This document shows, piece after piece, positions 61,949 to 64,000 of a DNA stretch of 64,000 nt. The notes below the pieces were generated by a model. That model did no database searches and had not been told where the DNA came from. It saw only the letters and a list, made by a program, of their open reading frames with translations. This stretch comes from Comamonas composti DSM 21721 (GTDB taxonomy: Bacteria; Pseudomonadota; Gammaproteobacteria; Burkholderiales; Burkholderiaceae_C): assembly GCF_000429845.1 (NCBI RefSeq), contig NZ_AUCQ01000012.1:124001-188000 (forward strand), given 5' to 3'. Position 1 is the stretch's first letter. Each line of letters begins with the position of its first letter. A program made the position numbers and the translations under genes.

Positions 61949-63637
61949 ATGGACACTGCGCTCTGGCTCAAGAACTATCCTCCTGGTGTTCCGCATGAGG
62001 TTCATCCCGAGCAATATCAATCGCTGACGCAGTTGCTGGAGGAGGCATTCACCCAGCATGCAGACCGACCGTTCTCGGTCTGCATGGACCGCTGGATGAG
62101 CTATGGCGAGCTTGATCAGCTGTCGGCCCGCCTGGGCGCCTGGCTGCAGGGTCTGGGACTTGCGCCCGGCGCACGCGTGGCCATCATGCTGCCCAATATT
62201 CCCCAGTTCGCGGTCAGCATGGCTGCCGTGCTGCGTGCAGGCTATGTCTGCGTGAACGTGAACCCGCTCTACACACCGCGCGAACTGCGGCACCAGCTCG
62301 AAGACTCGGGGGCCGAGGCCATCATCATTCTTGAGAACTTCGCCCATACGCTGGCCGAGGTGCTGGAGCACAGCGCCGTGCGCCATGTCTGCCTCACGGC
62401 CATGGGCGACCTGCTGGGCGGCCTGTACGGCAAGTGGATCACCTTTGCCGTGCGCCACCTCGCGAAGATGGTGCCGGCCTATGAGCTTCCCTTGAGCGAG
62501 GGCCGCCGGGTCACGCGCTTTCCCCAGGCCCTGAGCGCTGGATCCCAGCGCCGGCTGGCGCCCAGCCAGGCCACGCCAGACTCCATCGCCTTCCTCCAAT
62601 ACACGGGCGGCACAACCGGTCTGTCCAAGGGCGCCGTGCTCACCCACCGCTGCATCGTGGCCGCCACGCTTCAGGCCCAGGCCTGGTTCACGCCCGCACT
62701 CCAGGGCCATGTGAAGGGCGAGGAGACGCACATCATCGCGGCGCTTCCGCTCTACCACATCTTTGCGCTCACGGTCAGCCTGTTCGCCACCAGGCTGGGC
62801 GCGAGCCTGAGTCTGATACCGAATCCACGCGACATTCCTGCCTTCGTGAAGGTCCTGGCCAAACGCCCCTACCACGTGCTGCCGGCGGTGAATACCTTGT
62901 TCAACGCCTTGCTGAGCAACCCAAAGTTCCGCGAGCTCGACTTCTCCCAGCTGCGCGTCTCACAGGCCGGAGGCATGGCCGCTTCCGAAGGCACGGCGCG
63001 CCAGTGGCAGCAGGTCACGGGCTGCGTCATGGTCGAAGGCTGGGGCATGAGCGAGACCTGCGCCATAGGCACGAACAACCCGGTCACGGCAAAACACTTC
63101 AGCGGCAGCATAGGCCTGCCTCTGCCTGGCATAGAAGTCGCCGTCAAGAACGACGAAGGACAGGATGTGCCCATGGGCGAAGCGGGCGAGCTGTGCATCA
63201 AGGGGCCGAATGTCATGACGGGCTATTACAACCAGCCCGAAGAAACCGCCAAGGCCTTTACGGCCGACGGCTTCATGCGCACAGGCGACATAGGCCTCAT
63301 GGACGAGCAAGGCTTTTTCCGCGTCGTCGACCGCAAGAAGGACATGATGGTGGTCAGCGGCTTCAACGTCTATCCCAACGAGGTGGAGAACGTGGTCTCC
63401 ATGTGCCCGGGCGTGCTCGAATGCGCTGCCGTGGGCGTGGCCGACGAACGCCAGGGCGAGGCCATCCGGCTCTATGTGGTTCGCAGCGACCCCTCCCTGA
63501 CCGAAGACCAGGTACTGCGCTACTGCCAGGACAAGCTCACGGGCTACAAACGCCCGCGCCAGATCGAATTCCGCAATGACCTTCCCAAGACCAATGTGGG
63601 CAAGATACTGCGCCGGGCCTTGCGCGAGGGCACCTAG
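61949..63637 (+). CDS. fadD: Long-chain fatty acid-CoA ligase (FadD-type)
   Basis: A 562-residue ANL-superfamily ligase. The ATP loop is YTGGTTGLSKGAVLTH, A5 is GWGMSET, A7 is MRTGDIG, A8 is DRKKDMMVVSGFNVYPNEVE, and A10 is LPKTNVGKILRRALR with the catalytic Lys. It activates fatty acids to acyl-CoA at the inner membrane. Divergent from the lipid operon, it may supply acyl-CoA for the OleA-like condensation, or be a general beta-oxidation enzyme. A terminator follows. Confidence 0.92.
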   Translation: MDTALWLKNYPPGVPHEVHPEQYQSLTQLLEEAFTQHADRPFSVCMDRWMSYGELDQLSARLGAWLQGLGLAPGARVAIMLPNIPQFAVSMAAVLRAGYVCVNVNPLYTPRELRHQLEDSGAEAIIILENFAHTLAEVLEHSAVRHVCLTAMGDLLGGLYGKWITFAVRHLAKMVPAYELPLSEGRRVTRFPQALSAGSQRRLAPSQATPDSIAFLQYTGGTTGLSKGAVLTHRCIVAATLQAQAWFTPALQGHVKGEETHIIAALPLYHIFALTVSLFATRLGASLSLIPNPRDIPAFVKVLAKRPYHVLPAVNTLFNALLSNPKFRELDFSQLRVSQAGGMAASEGTARQWQQVTGCVMVEGWGMSETCAIGTNNPVTAKHFSGSIGLPLPGIEVAVKNDEGQDVPMGEAGELCIKGPNVMTGYYNQPEETAKAFTADGFMRTGDIGLMDEQGFFRVVDRKKDMMVVSGFNVYPNEVENVVSMCPGVLECAAVGVADERQGEAIRLYVVRSDPSLTEDQVLRYCQDKLTGYKRPRQIEFRNDLPKTNVGKILRRALREGT

Positions 63638-63671
63638 TCCGGGGCGCGCCTGGCCGGGCTGACAAGACTGC

Positions 63672-63713
63672 ACAGGCCTGCGATTTTCAAGCCTTCATGG
63701 CCTGTGTTTTTTT
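63672..63713 (+). terminator. Rho-independent terminator after the acyl-CoA ligase gene
   Basis: ACAGGCC at 63672-63678 and GGCCTGT at 63699-63705 form a seven-base stem with a long loop, followed by GTTTTTTT. It lies 34 bases after the stop. Confidence 0.78.
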
Positions 63714-63723
63714 GCTGGATTCA

Positions 63724-64000
63724 ATGACTGCTATCTCCCCCACATCCACCGCCTTGCCACCAGGCATGAGCGTGCTCGAGCGCGGCTGGCTCTCGGCCAA
63801 CAACATTGTTTTTGCGGCCGACTCCGGTGACGAGCCCGGGGCTGCTGTCGTCGATACCGGCTATCAAATCCATGGCGAGCAGACCGTGACGCTGATCGAG
63901 GCTGCACTGGCCGGGCAGCCGCTGGCACGCATTCTGAACACCCACCTGCACAGCGACCACTGCGGCGGCAATGCAGCCCTGCAGACGCACTGGCCCCAGG
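63724..64000 (+). CDS. MBL-fold metallo-hydrolase, 5' part only
   Basis: An open frame from ATG 63724 runs out of the window after 92 codons. It carries the HxHxDH zinc motif in ILNTHLHSDHCGGNAAL and the AAVVDTGYQIHGEQ strand of MBL-fold hydrolases. The start of the protein is MTAISPTSTALPPGMSVLERGW, so a later Met is also possible. It lies 86 bases after the acyl-CoA ligase gene, beyond a terminator, so it probably has its own promoter. It differs in sequence from the MBL protein of the lipid operon. Confidence 0.75.
   Translation, partial: MTAISPTSTALPPGMSVLERGWLSANNIVFAADSGDEPGAAVVDTGYQIHGEQTVTLIEAALAGQPLARILNTHLHSDHCGGNAALQTHWPQ

Noticed and set aside
1-64000. CRISPR array, insertion sequence or rRNA operon
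   Set aside because: No regularly spaced direct repeats, transposase-like protein or rRNA-like sequence was found on either strand.

Overview
The window looks like a chromosomal segment of a high-GC betaproteobacterium of the family Comamonadaceae (Comamonas/Delftia type). The evidence is gene content and order: slmA near argB, fabA-fabB, glyQ-glyS-gmhB-plsC, an lnt-corC pair, and phhA/hppD next to an AsnC/Lrp regulator. Most genes are also rich in GC, and a palindromic intergenic repeat of a type I associate with this family occurs three times. The genus is an inference. No rRNA, tRNA or CRISPR array was found.

Region 1 (1 to about 16,790) is a mobile defence island. It holds a HEPN-type protein (621-1157, minus) divergent from a complete type II Wadjet operon jetABCD (1249-9525), whose four genes are joined by ATGA overlaps. 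Next comes a lower-GC operon: a DUF2130 nuclease-like coiled-coil protein, a SIR2 NADase-like protein, a HerA-type ATPase and a small KTSC protein (9612-14350). On the other strand are a DUF1016/YhcG-type PD-(D/E)XK protein and a P4-type tyrosine integrase (14319-16618). The integrase end abuts the terminator of slmA. The left end of the island is not resolved and may lie before base 1.

Region 2 (16,797-20,977) is core chromosome on the minus strand: argB, a TctD/TctE-like two-component pair, and slmA.

Region 3 (21,140-32,689) is a surface-polysaccharide (O-antigen type) locus. A WecA/WbpL-like initiating transferase lies on the plus strand. On the minus strand are rfbBDAC (dTDP-L-rhamnose), then a lower-GC block with wzx, wzy, two GT4 transferases, wecB and a GT2 transferase. 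Together these can make dTDP-rhamnose and UDP-ManNAc, start a unit on undecaprenyl phosphate, extend it, flip it and polymerise it.

Region 4 (32,744-49,228) is mostly housekeeping: coaX, a Kbp-like LysM protein, a rhodanese, a YgjP-type metallopeptidase, plsC, gmhB (with a missing motif-IV Asp), glyS/glyQ, an SPFH protein with a C-terminal excisionase-like helix-turn-helix plus a zinc-ribbon membrane partner, fabA-fabB, lnt, corC, a GNAT enzyme and an Lrp regulator. Region 5 (49,229-52,732) is aromatic amino-acid catabolism: hppD, a Bug-type binding protein and phhA, with a perfect 22-bp palindrome upstream of the Lrp gene.

Region 6 (52,789-61,630) is an uncharacterised, tightly coupled lipid operon on the minus strand: fatty acid desaturase, OleA-like ketoacyl synthase III, OleD-like epimerase/dehydrogenase, MBL-fold hydrolase, F390-synthetase-like adenylating enzyme, PAP2 phosphatase, sterol-desaturase-family protein, a PF10118-type di-metal protein and a lipase-like hydrolase. 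A FadD-type acyl-CoA ligase is divergent from it. The window ends inside an MBL-fold hydrolase gene. The most novel candidates are the DUF2130-SIR2-HerA-KTSC operon and this lipid operon.
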